Both the position numbers and the translations under genes were made by a program. A stretch of DNA of 64,000 nucleotides from Lophius americanus (taxonomy: Eukaryota > Chordata > Actinopteri > Lophiiformes > Lophiidae): positions 7,048,501 to 7,112,500 of the forward strand of contig JBBDHG010000015.1 in NCBI GenBank assembly GCA_037951165.1. The letters are read 5' to 3'. Of the stretch, positions 33,071 through 44,459 are shown piece after piece (positions within the stretch are counted from its first letter, which is position 1; each line of letters starts with the position of its first letter). Below the pieces are notes generated by a model. That model was not told the origin of the DNA. It did no database searches and was given only the letters and a program-made list of their open reading frames with translations.

Positions 33071-34029
33071 TGTACTGTAATTCAGTGCTCCCTTCAACCA
33101 CATCAATTCCTCTTGTTGCTGTCCTGACAATTGTAAATGTTTAGTATTGGCTTATTTGCATCCTGATGCTACATTGTTAGGTTTACCATCTTTGATTGCA
33201 TTCGGTGCATTTTTTCTCCAGGCAGCAGGGCAGGTTGTTTCTAGTCTTTAGATGGTACAGGTCTGCGTCAGTAAGTGGTTTGAGACTGTGATGTCCAGTC
33301 GGTCGCTAAAAACCATAGACCTCCAATTTGAAGGCTATTTCCTAAAGAATACCTTCACCGTAATATCAAATTTTTATGTTCGAAGATCAATGAACACAAA
33401 GATATAAAGCTCAACAACAAAAACAAAAAAGTAAATAAAACAACATAATGCAATAACTTTTGTATTTTCATGTTAATCTTAACACCATTGAATACAGTGG
33501 AAGAAAAAATTAAGCATATTATTTAAGACTTATGTATCTTAATTCCATGAAAAATTTCCATAACTTTGGATTACATAATCCTAATATAAACACACTAATA
33601 AACTTAGTGTGATGCATATTTGTCATTAAAACACAAATGAGTCAAGAATAATATTTATGTAATATTCCTAATGAGTATTATGTGTTCTAAATATATTTCT
33701 CCTTCAAAATAATGTATTTTCCTGAAAATTATATTTAGACCAATCTCATAACTTTTAACTTTGAATCCTGCCTGTTCTACAGCGACACGTATGAAAGACA
33801 TTTCCATATTTTATAACTGATTAAATGTAATTGTTTTCATATTCAAGAGATAAATGCTGATTCTGTGAAATTTAAAAAAATATGTATTCAATGTATAATT
33901 ATTTAAATGAAGTCAAATAGATGCAAGTACTTTACCTTAAACCATACAGTGATACATTTTTTGAGTGTCACCTACAAGCTGGACACACTATGATTTCAAA
34001 GGTTAATGCTTTCAGAAATGGAACACAAG
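33071..34029. other. Unassigned, very AT-rich DNA
   Basis: Nothing identified. Confidence 0.45.
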
Positions 34030-34215
34030 TGGCTTATAATCAAAGGGAAACAATTAGCCGTTGATACAGCACGTCAGCCAAAAGATTCAACCATATACGT
34101 GAACAGCTGGAGATCAGATTATTCATGCAAATGCTTTTTTTGCACTTGATTAGAGTGTCTGACATGAGCTTCATTCGAAGGGTGGCTTGGCTCAGCATTA
34201 GAGTTAGGTTCAGCA
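34030..34215. promoter_or_regulatory. Candidate conserved non-coding element with TCF, POU and homeodomain cores
   Basis: Within 180 bp: AATCAAAGGGAAACAATTAG (TCF/LEF-like core beside an ATTA core), TATTCATGCAAATGC (POU octamer) and GCACTTGATTAGAGTG. The flanks are plain AT-rich DNA. Known factor cores occurring close together fit a vertebrate developmental enhancer, but conservation cannot be tested here. Confidence 0.28.
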
Positions 34216-34851
34216 GTTCAGACATCCAAACGGAACTCGGGGAGGAGCCACTGCTCCTTCGCATAGGGAGTCGGTCCGATCAGGATGCCTCCAATTGAAG
34301 ATTTGAGGCACATCCAAATGGAAGGGGATCCCAGTATCGACCCAGAACTTGCTGAGGGGATATCAACTCTCATTTTGCTTGACCCATGATCCCATATGAT
34401 AAGCAAAATAGGATTGCTGGGGAAAAGATTGTTTGGAATATCTTTCTATGCTTACTGCCACCATAGCCTGAATTGTAGGCAACGTACAGAGTTTACTGTG
34501 ACAGTAAATGAAGACGGAACGGCAAATGAATCATACTGATTCCATTTCCCTCTAACATAATTGGAATTTCTATCCCCTCTGAAACTATAGGTTGCAGCCC
34601 AAAACCTCTGACAAACCGTAGAACAGCATGTGGACATGACATAAGATTGCATTAATAAAGTTAAGCAGAACAAAGTTACACTGGTTTTCATGGATCAATG
34701 GTGAGGCAGAATCTTCAAATTGATCCTCTGGCCAAATTTTGATTTCTCAGGATTAATTTCACTCTGATGTCTTTAGAAGGGGAGCCGCTAAAAGCGCACT
34801 GTAAAACTGAAAAGAAAACTTAGGAAATTTAAGTTGTAATCAAAGACCTAA
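34216..34851. other. Unassigned DNA
   Basis: Nothing identified beyond short overlapping frames. Confidence 0.4.
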
Positions 34852-34925
34852 ACCAGATGTGTCAAACTCAAAGCTCTTGGGCAACATACGGCCCCCAGAA
34901 CCGTTATTTCCAGCCCTCGGGACAA
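34852..34925 (+). mobile_element. hAT-like element end fragment
   Basis: CCAGATGTGTCAAACTCAAA, then TACGGCCCCCAGAACC, resembles the CAG..TGTGTCAAACTCAAGGCCC terminus of a very common fish hAT family. A possible partner near 35590 (GCGGCCCACAGGGATC, then CCTCGGCCTCAAATTT) could be the other side, which would make the repeats between them insertions. Confidence 0.45.
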
Positions 34926-35220
34926 TATTTCCTTCATTGCTGAGGGGACCGCTTATCCTGTTCAGGGTCGCGGAGGGCTGGAGCCTATCCCAGCTTACAT
35001 TGGGCGAGAGGAGGGTACACCTAGTACGAGACGCCAGTTCATCACATGGCCGACACACAGTGACATCCAACAACTCACACTCACACTCACTCGTATGGGC
35101 CATTTTAGTGTCATCAATTCACCTATATTGTATGTTTTTGGACAGTGGGAGGAAGTTGGTGTACCCGGAGAGAACCCAGGCAGACACGTGGAGAACAAGC
35201 TGAGATTTAAAAAGGATCCT
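34926..35220 (+). repeat. Dispersed repeat G, copy 2 (better preserved)
   Basis: GCTTATCCTGTTCAGGGTCG, GGGCTGGAGCCTATCCCAGC, TTGGGCGAGAGGAGGGTACA, then CACACTCACACTCACTCG and TTTTTGGACAGTGGGAGGAA, and GAGAACCCAGGCAGACACG. This is a well-known fish repeat arrangement whose parent element I cannot name with certainty. Copy 1 is at 31080. Confidence 0.65.
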
Positions 35221-35384
35221 GAATGTGAGACAATTGGACAGCGTGGTTGCACTTGATTAGTTTGTTTTACTTGGTTTTTAACAAAACTATTGCACTTTAA
35301 AATGTGATATGATTGAGTATATATTTTTTTATTGCATGTGCTCATATTTATTGTTACTGTACATTGTATTAGTTTTAGGTATAA

Positions 35385-35485
35385 ATTATGACGTTTGCTG
35401 CTGCCTTCTTGGCCAGGTCTCCCTTCAAAAGAGATACCTGATCACAATGGGATGTTTAAGGTTAAATAAAAAAAGAAGAAAACAA
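35385..35485 (+). mobile_element. L2/CR1-type LINE 3' terminus
   Basis: TCTTGGCCAGGTCTCCCTTC, AAAAGAGATACCTGATCAC, AATGGGATGTTTAAGG then TTAAATAAAAAA. This is the 3' untranslated end of the same LINE type as 52855-55667, whose end reads GTCTTGGCCAGGACTGAAAA and finishes TAAAATAAAGGTTGAAT. Only the terminal ~100 bp was copied, as expected for 5'-truncated LINE insertions. Confidence 0.7.
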
Positions 35486-37346
35486 TTGAAATTATTATGA
35501 TTTGATTATTATTATAAAGGTCTTTATTCCCAAAGGCATTTGGAAGTAATAGTTAAACTCAGATAAATATTTTTCTTAAACATCTAATCAGCTAGCGGCC
35601 CACAGGGATCAGTCAACCCTCGGCCTCAAATTTTTCTTTTAACGTAACTGATCAATAAAGCCGAAATCAATACACCACTTAGATTTATCACATGTACTTT
35701 GTACCAAAGTGGTTCCAAGGCTTACTATAGATTTTCCTGTGTTTTTAATTCATTTCCAGATCTACTTGACTTTTTTTCATTTCTTTAAAAAAAAAAAAAA
35801 ATCAATTAATGATTCTTAAAGCTTCGACTCACCATCCATCATAGCGAGCGCAGAGTCTGCATAATTTATGAACATAATAACATTATATTATCATTATTGG
35901 GTTTATTTAGGGATATAGGAATAAATGGAAACAAGAGGCCGTGATGAACATGAAAATTAGGAAAATATAGGAGCGTTATTTTGACAAATAATCAAGTGAA
36001 AGTTTGTTTGTCATCTACTGCTATATAATACAATAATCTGAAATCAAAAATAGTAAATAGCTATATTTTTTAGGTAAAAATATATATAAATACAATTAAA
36101 GTACAAACATTTGGAGAAAAGAATGTCAAAGTAACGAATTTTCATAGAATGAATGGCATTATTTGCGGTACTGGTATGTATGTTCAAATTAACTATAAAA
36201 AAAAAAAAAAATCACTCAGCACGGACAGTATCTATTCATCCATTGAAATATATCATAGTTTTTGGTAGATAATTAATTTTAATTAATTAATTTTGAAAAT
36301 GAATTAATTTTCAAGGTTGCAATTTAGTGTAACCTTATGTAATATCTTTGAAACAGTTCACAGGTTTACAGTTGCCTATATGTTTGTTTTTTCTTTTAAA
36401 ATTATTTATTTTTAATTTTATACTTTATTCTCTAACATGGCTTTATTTCTTTTAATTGTAGATTTATTTTAGTAGTCTTTTTGAGACATTGTCTGTATCA
36501 TATCAACACAGGAATGGCATTAGTAGAGTATACTGAATACTTCAACAATTTTGAAATAATGATACAATTCCAGTTATATCACATACATAACATTAATGGA
36601 AATGTACCACAATATCAAAATAAGGAATTACTAAAAGCAATGTTATTATACTATTTTACGCATTTCACTGGATTTATATTTAAATTTACAATAAAAAAAA
36701 CCCACAACCATTCAGCCCGACTTCTATCTCATAAGAATATATTGATATTTGTGAAATACTTTTATCTTAAGAAAATTGATTTGTTGTAATGTACTGTTAT
36801 TATAAGTACTATCTTTGCAAAGTTTTTACAGTGCACAATTTCTGTAGCCTTCTTTTGCATTTTAATTTACCGTTATGTCTGATAAAAGGTCACCGGATGT
36901 TTTCCGGTTACATTACACAGCTGCTGGCATTTTATCATAAATTATTTTTCTTTTCTTTTTTTTAACAGTGTATTGTTAGAACTTTTTTTTTCACAGTCAG
37001 TGATACTTAAACACCATTAACAGTGATATTAGTTAACTGGCTTATATTTGTGTGTGTGTGTAAGTGTGTGTGTAAGTGTGTGACTTTACTTTGAGCTTCT
37101 TTGATGACTTGCTTTATCTCTCAGCATGTTGTGGATCTTCTGGTGCACGAGTCACGAAGATGCTAAAAACCTCTGCATAAATCATCTTTTGTGTGTTTGC
37201 TTTCTTTCAAATCGATGTGTACTCTATTATCTCATTTTCTTCAAGTAGCCCTTTAAATTGGGTTCACCCTTCATGCCACTTGTTCTTTTTTCCACTCATT
37301 ATGCACTGTTCCACTTCATATATTTATTTATTTTTGTGTCTTTCAG
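35486..37346. other. Very AT-rich DNA with a possible MITE relic
   Basis: Many homopolymer runs. An AT palindrome lies near 36265-36310 (AATTAATTTT motifs). At about 36870-36960, GTCACCGGATGTTTTCCGGT followed by TACATTACACAGCTGCTGGC resembles a non-autonomous DNA element common in fish; its ends were not found. A TG-rich tract lies at 37050-37082. No gene was recognised before the exon candidate at 37347. Confidence 0.35.
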
Positions 37347-37417
37347 GATGAAGATGGACAGCAAAGAGGCTTCAGCCGCAGCAGGAGTGGGAATAAGCAG
37401 AGGTCACGAAACAGGAG
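37347..37417 (+). CDS. Candidate internal exon, best splice signals in the window
   Basis: The acceptor is strong (TATTTATTTTTGTGTCTTTCAG) and the donor is consensus (GAG then GTGAGT). The 71-nt segment is open in two frames. Phase 0 reads DEDGQQRGFSRSRSGNKQRS then RNRR, an Arg/Ser-rich basic peptide. Phase 2 entry reads MKMDSKEASAAAGVGISRGH then ETG. Composition is more balanced than the AT-rich flanks, and long introns would lie on both sides. Phase 2 entry is compatible with the exit phase of 19438-19507. The gene is not recognised; a short alternative exon is plausible. Confidence 0.42.
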
Positions 37418-39080
37418 GTGAGTCTGAACGGAAGAGATCGTTGAAATCAAGGCAGCACCCTGTCAGATTCTTCACAGGTCATCGAGAGAGCGAGAAATCT
37501 TTCTCTCCACTCTATGCTCTCCTCACATATATCGGTTGCTGCTGTACACCCCTCCCTACATACAAACAGTGTTAGATTTAACAGCAAATAACTCAAGTCA
37601 AATGCCCCGACAGCTAAATTATCTCATTTGGCCCCTGCAAGGAGTTTAAAAGGTAAGATGGCAGTTAAAACTCCAGAAAGGTCATGTCCTGTTGTACAAT
37701 GGTGATGATTCTGTTGCTTGAGACACAGCCTGTTGCCATGGCAGCACACATGAATAACATAATGAAATGTTGTGTATTACCCCCCGTCAAAGTTGTCTCG
37801 TTTAATCAGTTCAGCTCAAAGGTTATTCTAAGTTAAACTTGATCTGAATTACATAACAAGAATAAATTTAAGAAAGCCCAATTTTTAAGCAAAATGTGTG
37901 TATATATGTATGTGTATGTAAGTATATGTATGTATATCCATATATATATATGTATATATAGGTATGTGTGAGTGTGTGTGAGTTAGTATGAAAATGATGG
38001 TAGTTCTGCCTCCCTCTAAAGACGACAGAAAATGAGTGTACTCATTAAATGTGTGGTCCGAGCTCTCTCCTTGAATGAAAGCCGAGGTTTACATGCATGT
38101 AATTCTGTAATGATGCGTTTATAGTCTTTAGGATCTATTACAGCTGTTCAGTGGGAAAAACAAAAAATTTAGAAATTTTGTGTTTTGCCCCCATATTTTA
38201 CTCACAATAAGAGCTTTTTTTTACGAATAACATTGTTTCGGACATTCAATAAGGGGGATTGCTTATTTTTCTTAATTGTTTGGGGATATACCCTTACTTT
38301 CGGGGACGGCAGCATTTATAGGTGTAGTTTAATGTGGGAGTAGAAAGGTAAGCAAATAATCAAATCCTATACAAATAAGTCTTAAGTATTGTCCCTGTGA
38401 TTTAACCCTCATCTTGCACATTATAATAATAACTGGTTCCAGTGGTTCCACAATTTCTGTATGACCTAAACTTCCTCTCAGCACTAAGACCACTGAGAGT
38501 TGCTGGCATCCACAATAGCACCACAGATCTCTCAATACCTCCCAAGAGCCGAATGCAACTCAGAATCCAATTGGAACATAGTGCGCAGAACACAAAGTGT
38601 GACTTTAATCTCACCTGCTGTCCCATATTTACTAAAAGCTTACTGTTTCCATAAAAGACCTCAGATTCGGTTTGAAAACCATTCTATTATGAGTTACCTG
38701 AGGATCTGCAAACCCACAGTATGGGGGAACACATAATATATATTTCAGCAGCAGAAATCATCAGCAATTTCCTACAGAAATTGTATTTCCTATCTAATAA
38801 ATGTCATATCTTTGTTGAACTACATAATCAAGCAAAACAAAGTAGTTGATGGGCTGTGTAATCGTTGCTTTCCTGGCAACAGCATATTATTTAACTCATA
38901 AATGGCCTCATGTAGGCAACACTCAGCATTAGGCTTAGGTCCAGACCATCAATTGGGAGGTAAGATACCAATTTGGAAGCATTAGTTTTCAGTGTGGTAT
39001 CGCAACTACAAGTCCAAACCTTAAATACTTCAGAAACCTGCTGTATGTTCAGAACAAAAACAGATATCACTGAAAAGCAT
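37418..39080. other. Unassigned DNA
   Basis: A low-complexity TG/TA tract lies at 37893-37985. The part around 37640-37770 (GTTGCCATGGCAGCACACAT) has the texture of a conserved element. Overlapping frames at 38329-38736 have no motifs. Confidence 0.35.
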
Positions 39081-39084
39081 TCCT

Positions 39085-39345
39085 TTATGTCAATTTGGAT
39101 GTTAATTACTGACATGTGAATTAATGACTCTGATGTCTTTGACTTGCGACCTGTTAGCTTTGATGTCTTAGACATGTAACTTTTTGGCTTGATGTTTTTG
39201 GGACATTTAACCTGTTGGTTTGACTTGATGTCTCTATGACATGTTTTTTGAAGGCTGATGTCTTCGGAATGGGACCCATTGGCTGTGACATATAACTTGA
39301 TGACATCGATGTGTTTGACGTGCAACTTGATGTCTTGAGTAATGT
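39085..39345 (-). repeat. Decayed ~32-bp satellite (CATCAAGT type), locus 1, reverse
   Basis: Read on the minus strand, units begin with ATCAAGTTGCACGTCAAACA, ATCAAGTTATATGTCACAG, AAGTTACATGTCTAAGACAT and similar, spaced about 30-35 bp. The second locus, 63305-63705, carries the same words on the plus strand. A 144-codon minus-strand frame through the array (38891-39325) reflects the repeat and is not a gene. Confidence 0.7.
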
Positions 39346-40299
39346 TACTTACATTTTTGCATGGAAAATTACTATATTGCCATGTTTAAAGATGAGTTTG
39401 TTGAGCCATTTCCCGTTTTTATGATTTTTTGTTTTTACTATTTTTGCAAAATCACCTATCAACTCATATCAGAATTGTTACGCCGCACACTTAAATGGCT
39501 CTATGAGGATAACCATACTCACTGCTCATACTGCCCGAAACAATAGAAGGACTCCTGCATTAGACCAAATGCAAAAACCAAACCATGGATTTATCATTAA
39601 ATACAACCGACCAGACAACACATTAGACAAAGAGTGCTCAAGTAAAGTAAATTAACAACTATAAAAATGGCTCCTCGGGAAGCATCACACTCAGCGGACC
39701 CTCACTTCAGAAGCCTCGGCGCTCAGAGGCTATATCAGGAGCTTTTAATCTCTTCTTCAGGCCGAGTAATGAAGTTGCAGAATACCTGAGCAGAACCTGA
39801 AAGGAAGGAGGGGATGAGGGATCGCAGCAAATACAGCTGTAAGAAATGTTGTCCAGATCATTCTGATTTACAATTTGCATAAATGCTCAAAAGGTGTGGG
39901 ACTAGATACGCGTGTAAACCTGGTCTGGAAGAAAGCATCGTGAGAAGAAGTTTACTGAATAGTTGTCAGGGTGCAACTGTAGACCGTGTGTGCCAGTGTG
40001 TTGTGAACACTGAGATATAGAAGACGCATATCTTCTTTGCGTCTTTCTTTGTTCAACCCATAGCGGTTGAATGTCTGACACCAATCTAGTGCACAAGGAA
40101 TGAAAAAAGGATAAATGTTGGTGTACAGAGAGAGACGATCAAAACATATGGAGAAACTAATAATTCGACAGCCTTTGACAAAAAGTTCCTTAAGCAGCTT
40201 AAATATGTATCTGAGATGTCACTTCAAGAAACTGTTCATGTGTCTGGAAGCAGGTCTCATGCAGTTTTTAAATACAAAACAGTTCCCTCTGTCACAATA
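39346..40299. other. Unassigned DNA
   Basis: The 39680-39800 part (CTCGGCGCTCAGAGGCTATA, TCTTCTTCAGGCCGAGTAAT) is less AT-rich and may be regulatory, with no further support. Confidence 0.35.
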
Positions 40300-40830
40300 G
40301 TGACGTCTCTTTGTATCCCATCGACGTGCCATTTGAATGGTGACAGCGTTTAAACCTGCGCGTTAAAATCCCTCGGCGGCCTGACGTATGGATTTGGGAA
40401 TGTCAAAACACAATTTAAAAACCAAAAAGCTAAAAAATCTCACAAGAATTACTGAAGGAGAAATAGTCTCATTTTGGGGGTAGCGCACTGCAAACTGATC
40501 CGATAGCTGAGGCACCCACCTATTATCAGCAGGGATTAATGAGGCTGCTTTGTTCCCCCGCTGCGCTTCCTGCCCTCTAACACCCTGCTGTGATCACACA
40601 ACGGCTCTCAGATGCTACGGCTGACAGAGACACGAGATGCTCCGCTGCATAATGCACACGCGACATGCAGTGAATCACGGACTCGCAGTGGAAATGCATC
40701 AAAGCCTTTTTCAATTTTATTTTTTTGGAAGAAGTGTCATTTCTTGAGAGTGCAAGATATCTGCCAGCAGAAGAACCCGCACTCGACTCCTCAGTCATCT
40801 ATAAATTAAACTATCAGGAGCTTCATTCGA
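40300..40830. promoter_or_regulatory. CpG-richer block, candidate regulatory region
   Basis: CpG-containing words are unusually dense for this window (GTGACGTC, CATCGACGTGCC, CTGCGCGTTAAAATCCCTCG, ACACGCGACATGCAG), and GTGACGTC contains a CRE-like core. No promoter architecture, exon or repeat was recognised. Frames of 65-73 codons on both strands are shadows of this GC-richer composition. Confidence 0.2.
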
Positions 40831-41299
40831 TGCAGCGAGGGATGCATTATCAAATAGGGGAGGAATTGCTTGAGGAAAAGATATGAAATTTGAATAGAGA
40901 AATGGATTTCACCCATTAACCTCTGAAGCATGACTTTATCTCCTCTTTGCCTCTCTATTCCGAGCTCAGATCAGTATTTCTCGATGAATAAGGCTTCCTC
41001 CAGTAGTAAACATTTGTCCGTCTGTCCTTTTATGATCTTTTTTTGAAAATAAGTGTTTTAGCTTTTTTCAAGCACAAGTTTTTACACATTTTGTATAATT
41101 TTATTTCTTTTCAATCTCAATTGAGATAAGTGACCCTGTAGTAGAGTTTGGTGGAATTATTAAAATTTTTTAAGTTATTTCCAAAAAGCTGTTATTTTCT
41201 TATATTGAAAAAAAAAAGAAGATTTTATATAATTAAAGGAGGTGTGGGAGGATTCCACCACTCAGTCTCTACAGTTGGTAGAAAGTATAAACGAAGATC
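40831..41299. other. Unassigned AT-rich DNA
   Basis: Nothing identified. Confidence 0.4.
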
Positions 41300-41960
41300 T
41301 GTCACAGCAAGAAAGAATACATTTGTGTGAATGAAAGGGAGGCAGGAGTAACGGTGAGGATGCAAGGAGTAGAGGTGAAGAAGGTGCAGGAATATAAGTA
41401 CTGTTCAGAGCAATGGAAAATGTGGAAAAGAGGCGAAGAAGTAAGTGCAGGCAGGGCGGATTGGTTGGAGAAGAGTGTCAGGAGTTGTCCATGACAGAAG
41501 AGTTGCAAGAAGAGTGAACTGAAAGGTTTACAAGACGGTAGTGAGAGCAGATCTTCTGTCTGGTTAAGAGACGTTGGCACTGTCCGAAAGTAAGGAAGCA
41601 GAGTTGAAGATGTTAAGATTTTCTTTTGGGGTGATGAGGATGGACAGGATGAGATATCAGCACATCAGAGGGACAGCCATTGTTAGACGTCTGGGAGACA
41701 AAGTAAGAGAGGCCATATTGAGGTGGTTTGGACACATGAAGAGGAGAGATAGTGGACTTGTGGGTAGAAAGATGCTGGATAGGGAGTTGCCAGGCAGCAA
41801 AAAAAGGGGAAGACCAAAGGTTTCTGGAGCTGATGAAAGGACATTCAGTTGGTTGGTGTGACAGTGGAAGATGAAAAGGACAGAGCAAGATGGAAACAAT
41901 AATGTGGTATGCATCATCAGGCCAAATTTGGGCTGTGGAGATAAAGCATCTAATATAATT
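41300..41960 (+). mobile_element. RTE-clade LINE, 3' end of the reverse-transcriptase ORF, inactivated
   Basis: Translation across two frames gives the C-terminal region of fish RTE elements: VRMQGVEVKKVQEYKY near 41358-41400 and, from 41574, ESKEAELKMLRFSFGVMRMD, RGTAIVRRLGDKVREA, LRWFGHMKRRDS and ELPGSKKRGRPK. The catalytic domains (endonuclease and YADD region) lie upstream in intact elements and are absent here, so this is a 5'-truncated insertion. It ends near TCTAATATAATTCTAATA. Stops and frameshifts interrupt the first half. Confidence 0.85.
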
Positions 41961-44459
41961 CTAATATATTACTGTTAAATATTATTATTATAGCAATATT
42001 TGGAATCCAATGGCACACATGGTCAAAATGTTTTATTTATTGTTGTTATCTTGTGATGAAGAGGTAATTAACTCTTTATTTTTGTAAAAAAGTTGCTTAC
42101 TTTTATTTTACAGACATTCAGATCGGACCCTGTCAGCTATAAAGCAGGTTAACATGGATGAAAGTTTAAAAAACTTCAGTCTGGAGAAAATAATCTTTTG
42201 TTTTTTTTAATAATGAGATAATGACCATGCATCACCTACTGATCTGGAGCACTAACCATTCATATCATCATTCAGGCCAATGAAACTGATATACAGCCTA
42301 CCGGTAGGAGTTTATCCCCTTCATGGCACAGCATACAACCATCGCACTGACAAACACTGGACATTCTTCAATTTTAGTTTTCTAGCAGTATGCTAGGCTA
42401 GGCCTAGTCTGTTTCCCATGTTGGAAAATCGAGGTAAACAAAATTCATGGGAAACGACCACTAATGTGTAGCATCTGCTCGTCAAGTTGCTCCAAAACTT
42501 TTCAATAATGTCCCCTTTTGTGATTGTTTAGTACGCCAACTACCCCCTAATCAGTTTAAAAAACAGTTTTGGAAACAAAGGAAACAAACTGTATCCGGCG
42601 TATATTACAGCGCTGTCCCCTCACTGTCTCATTCAATAAACAACACAATTAGCACCTACATACTTCATTTCACATGTTCAAAGATCGACTGCTAAATTCA
42701 TGACCTGATGGAGGGTAATCGGGCGACAATGTTGTTTCTCCTAAGAGGTGAAAGCGGAGGGAGCCACATAGACGGCTAGACATTGGCGGAAAGGCAAGTT
42801 GAGGATTTAACTTTCGCCAACGTATAATACATGTGGCTCACGACCGGAAATCCTAAAAAGCAGCTGGTAATGGTTATCGGATAACTTGAAATCAACCGGA
42901 AATCCCTTCAATTTGAGGAAATAGCATGACGTCCGGGAATTCTGTACCACATGAGGAGAGAACAACTAACTTCAACATAGTAGTGTAGTTAAACGGTTTC
43001 CATGTAAATCATTTTTTAGAAAGGGCTCCTCAACACACATGTCAGATGTTACATCAGGCAGGGTTAGGGTTTGTCGTGGAACCCCAGGCTGGTCAGTTAA
43101 ACAACAGACTAGCGCAACGCTGTTCCCCCGTTGTTCCCCCGCTGTTCAATTGAGTGTAAGTAACGAGGACATCTTATAAATGGGTTTAAATTTCGGCTCT
43201 TACGACAGTGGTGAAAGGCATGTCTTTGACTAGTTGGCTCGTCAATGGAGTAAGTAACTATCTGGAATTTTGTGTGGGTGTGTAAGCAGTCATTCACCGA
43301 AACGTTGCAAGTACTATTCCACCTCCTCTTCTCATCTCTCTGTCTCTTATTAAAAAAAAGACAGCCAAAGGTTGTTTTAATCAGGAGGTAGTTGTGCTAT
43401 TCAGCAATAGAAAACATTGATAAGAGCAATTTTGCTGTTTGTTTAGCCCCTGTCTCCCTAGCACCTTTGGTGGAGGTGAAAAAAAATACTTGATCACAGT
43501 AGGAGGATCACTACCTTAGAGAGCATCTGTCCTATCCTCAGTCCCGACAGATGTGCCAATATGACACATAAACGTAATGATTTGCAGGTCAGATCGAGTT
43601 CAAATGTGTGATAAGGGTTTTTAAATTAAATGTTAATTTGGGGGTCGGAGGATGCACCTACAGCAGGTCGAATGGATGCAGGTGTTCAAAACCTTGATTG
43701 TTCTTCACTACTAACTGTTTTCGGGTTCTTTGGTGGTGCTTCGTCTCCTGCATATGACTCGCTCTGTTGGGCCAACAAAGGGATGGATGACCAACATTAA
43801 CGTCTCAGAAGGTTTGCCATTACTTCAGGTATAAATCAGTTTACATATCCTTGTCAGGTAGAAGCTACTGTCCAGTTTAATCATTTATTGCTAAAAAATA
43901 AAGAATTTGTAAAATTGACATTACTATATTTATTGTTGTCATTCAATCTGGTGAATGACTTAAATGTCAGCTAAATCAATCATTGTGAGTTTGAAAATGA
44001 AAGAATATGATTCAGAAAGCAGTTTTGCTAAAGTGACTGATAATGTCACTTAAAGGAATGCTCCCCTACATGAAACTTGCTCTGATGGCATACACCAACT
44101 TAAATGATAGTTTCCACTGATCACAGAGTCTGCAGCACAAACAAAACCAGGTAGTCCAATATTGTTGTTGTTCTGGTCCTGTTGAAGACGTAACAACGAT
44201 CTGTTGTGGCTGTGACATCACAAAATGAGGCTGTGACATCACAGTTTTTACACAAATTACTTTTCAGTGTTAACATTGTGGGGGAAATCATGGCATTTGC
44301 AAGAGATTATACAAACATTTGCATTTTAAGGCATGTCATGTAAACTAATGTTTAATGTTTTATGTGAAAACACATGTGAGACTTCAAACTATTTTGATTA
44401 ACTGTGATGAATAGTATAATCACCAACTCCGCAGATGATGTTGTGTTTTCATCTGGTTA
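41961..44459. other. Unassigned DNA
   Basis: No gene was recognised. An acceptor-like tract (TTGCTTACTTTTATTTTACAG) ends at 42113 but no good donor follows. The part 42380-43000 has more CpG than its surroundings (ACGACCGGAAATCC, TCAACCGGAAATCCC) and may be a decayed DNA element. A local duplication GGCTGTGACATCACA occurs twice at 44206-44245. Confidence 0.35.

Noticed and set aside
38891..39325. 144-codon minus-strand frame
   Set aside because: It runs through the decayed 32-bp satellite and plain flanking DNA; residues recur with the repeat period and no domain is visible.
41302..41917. Three Ser/Pro/Leu-rich minus-strand frames of 86-92 codons
   Set aside because: Antisense to the RTE reverse-transcriptase remnant.
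42114..42147. Short segment after a fine acceptor (TTACTTTTATTTTACAG)
   Set aside because: The following donor (GCAG then GTTAAC) is weak and the 34-nt segment offers too little to test.
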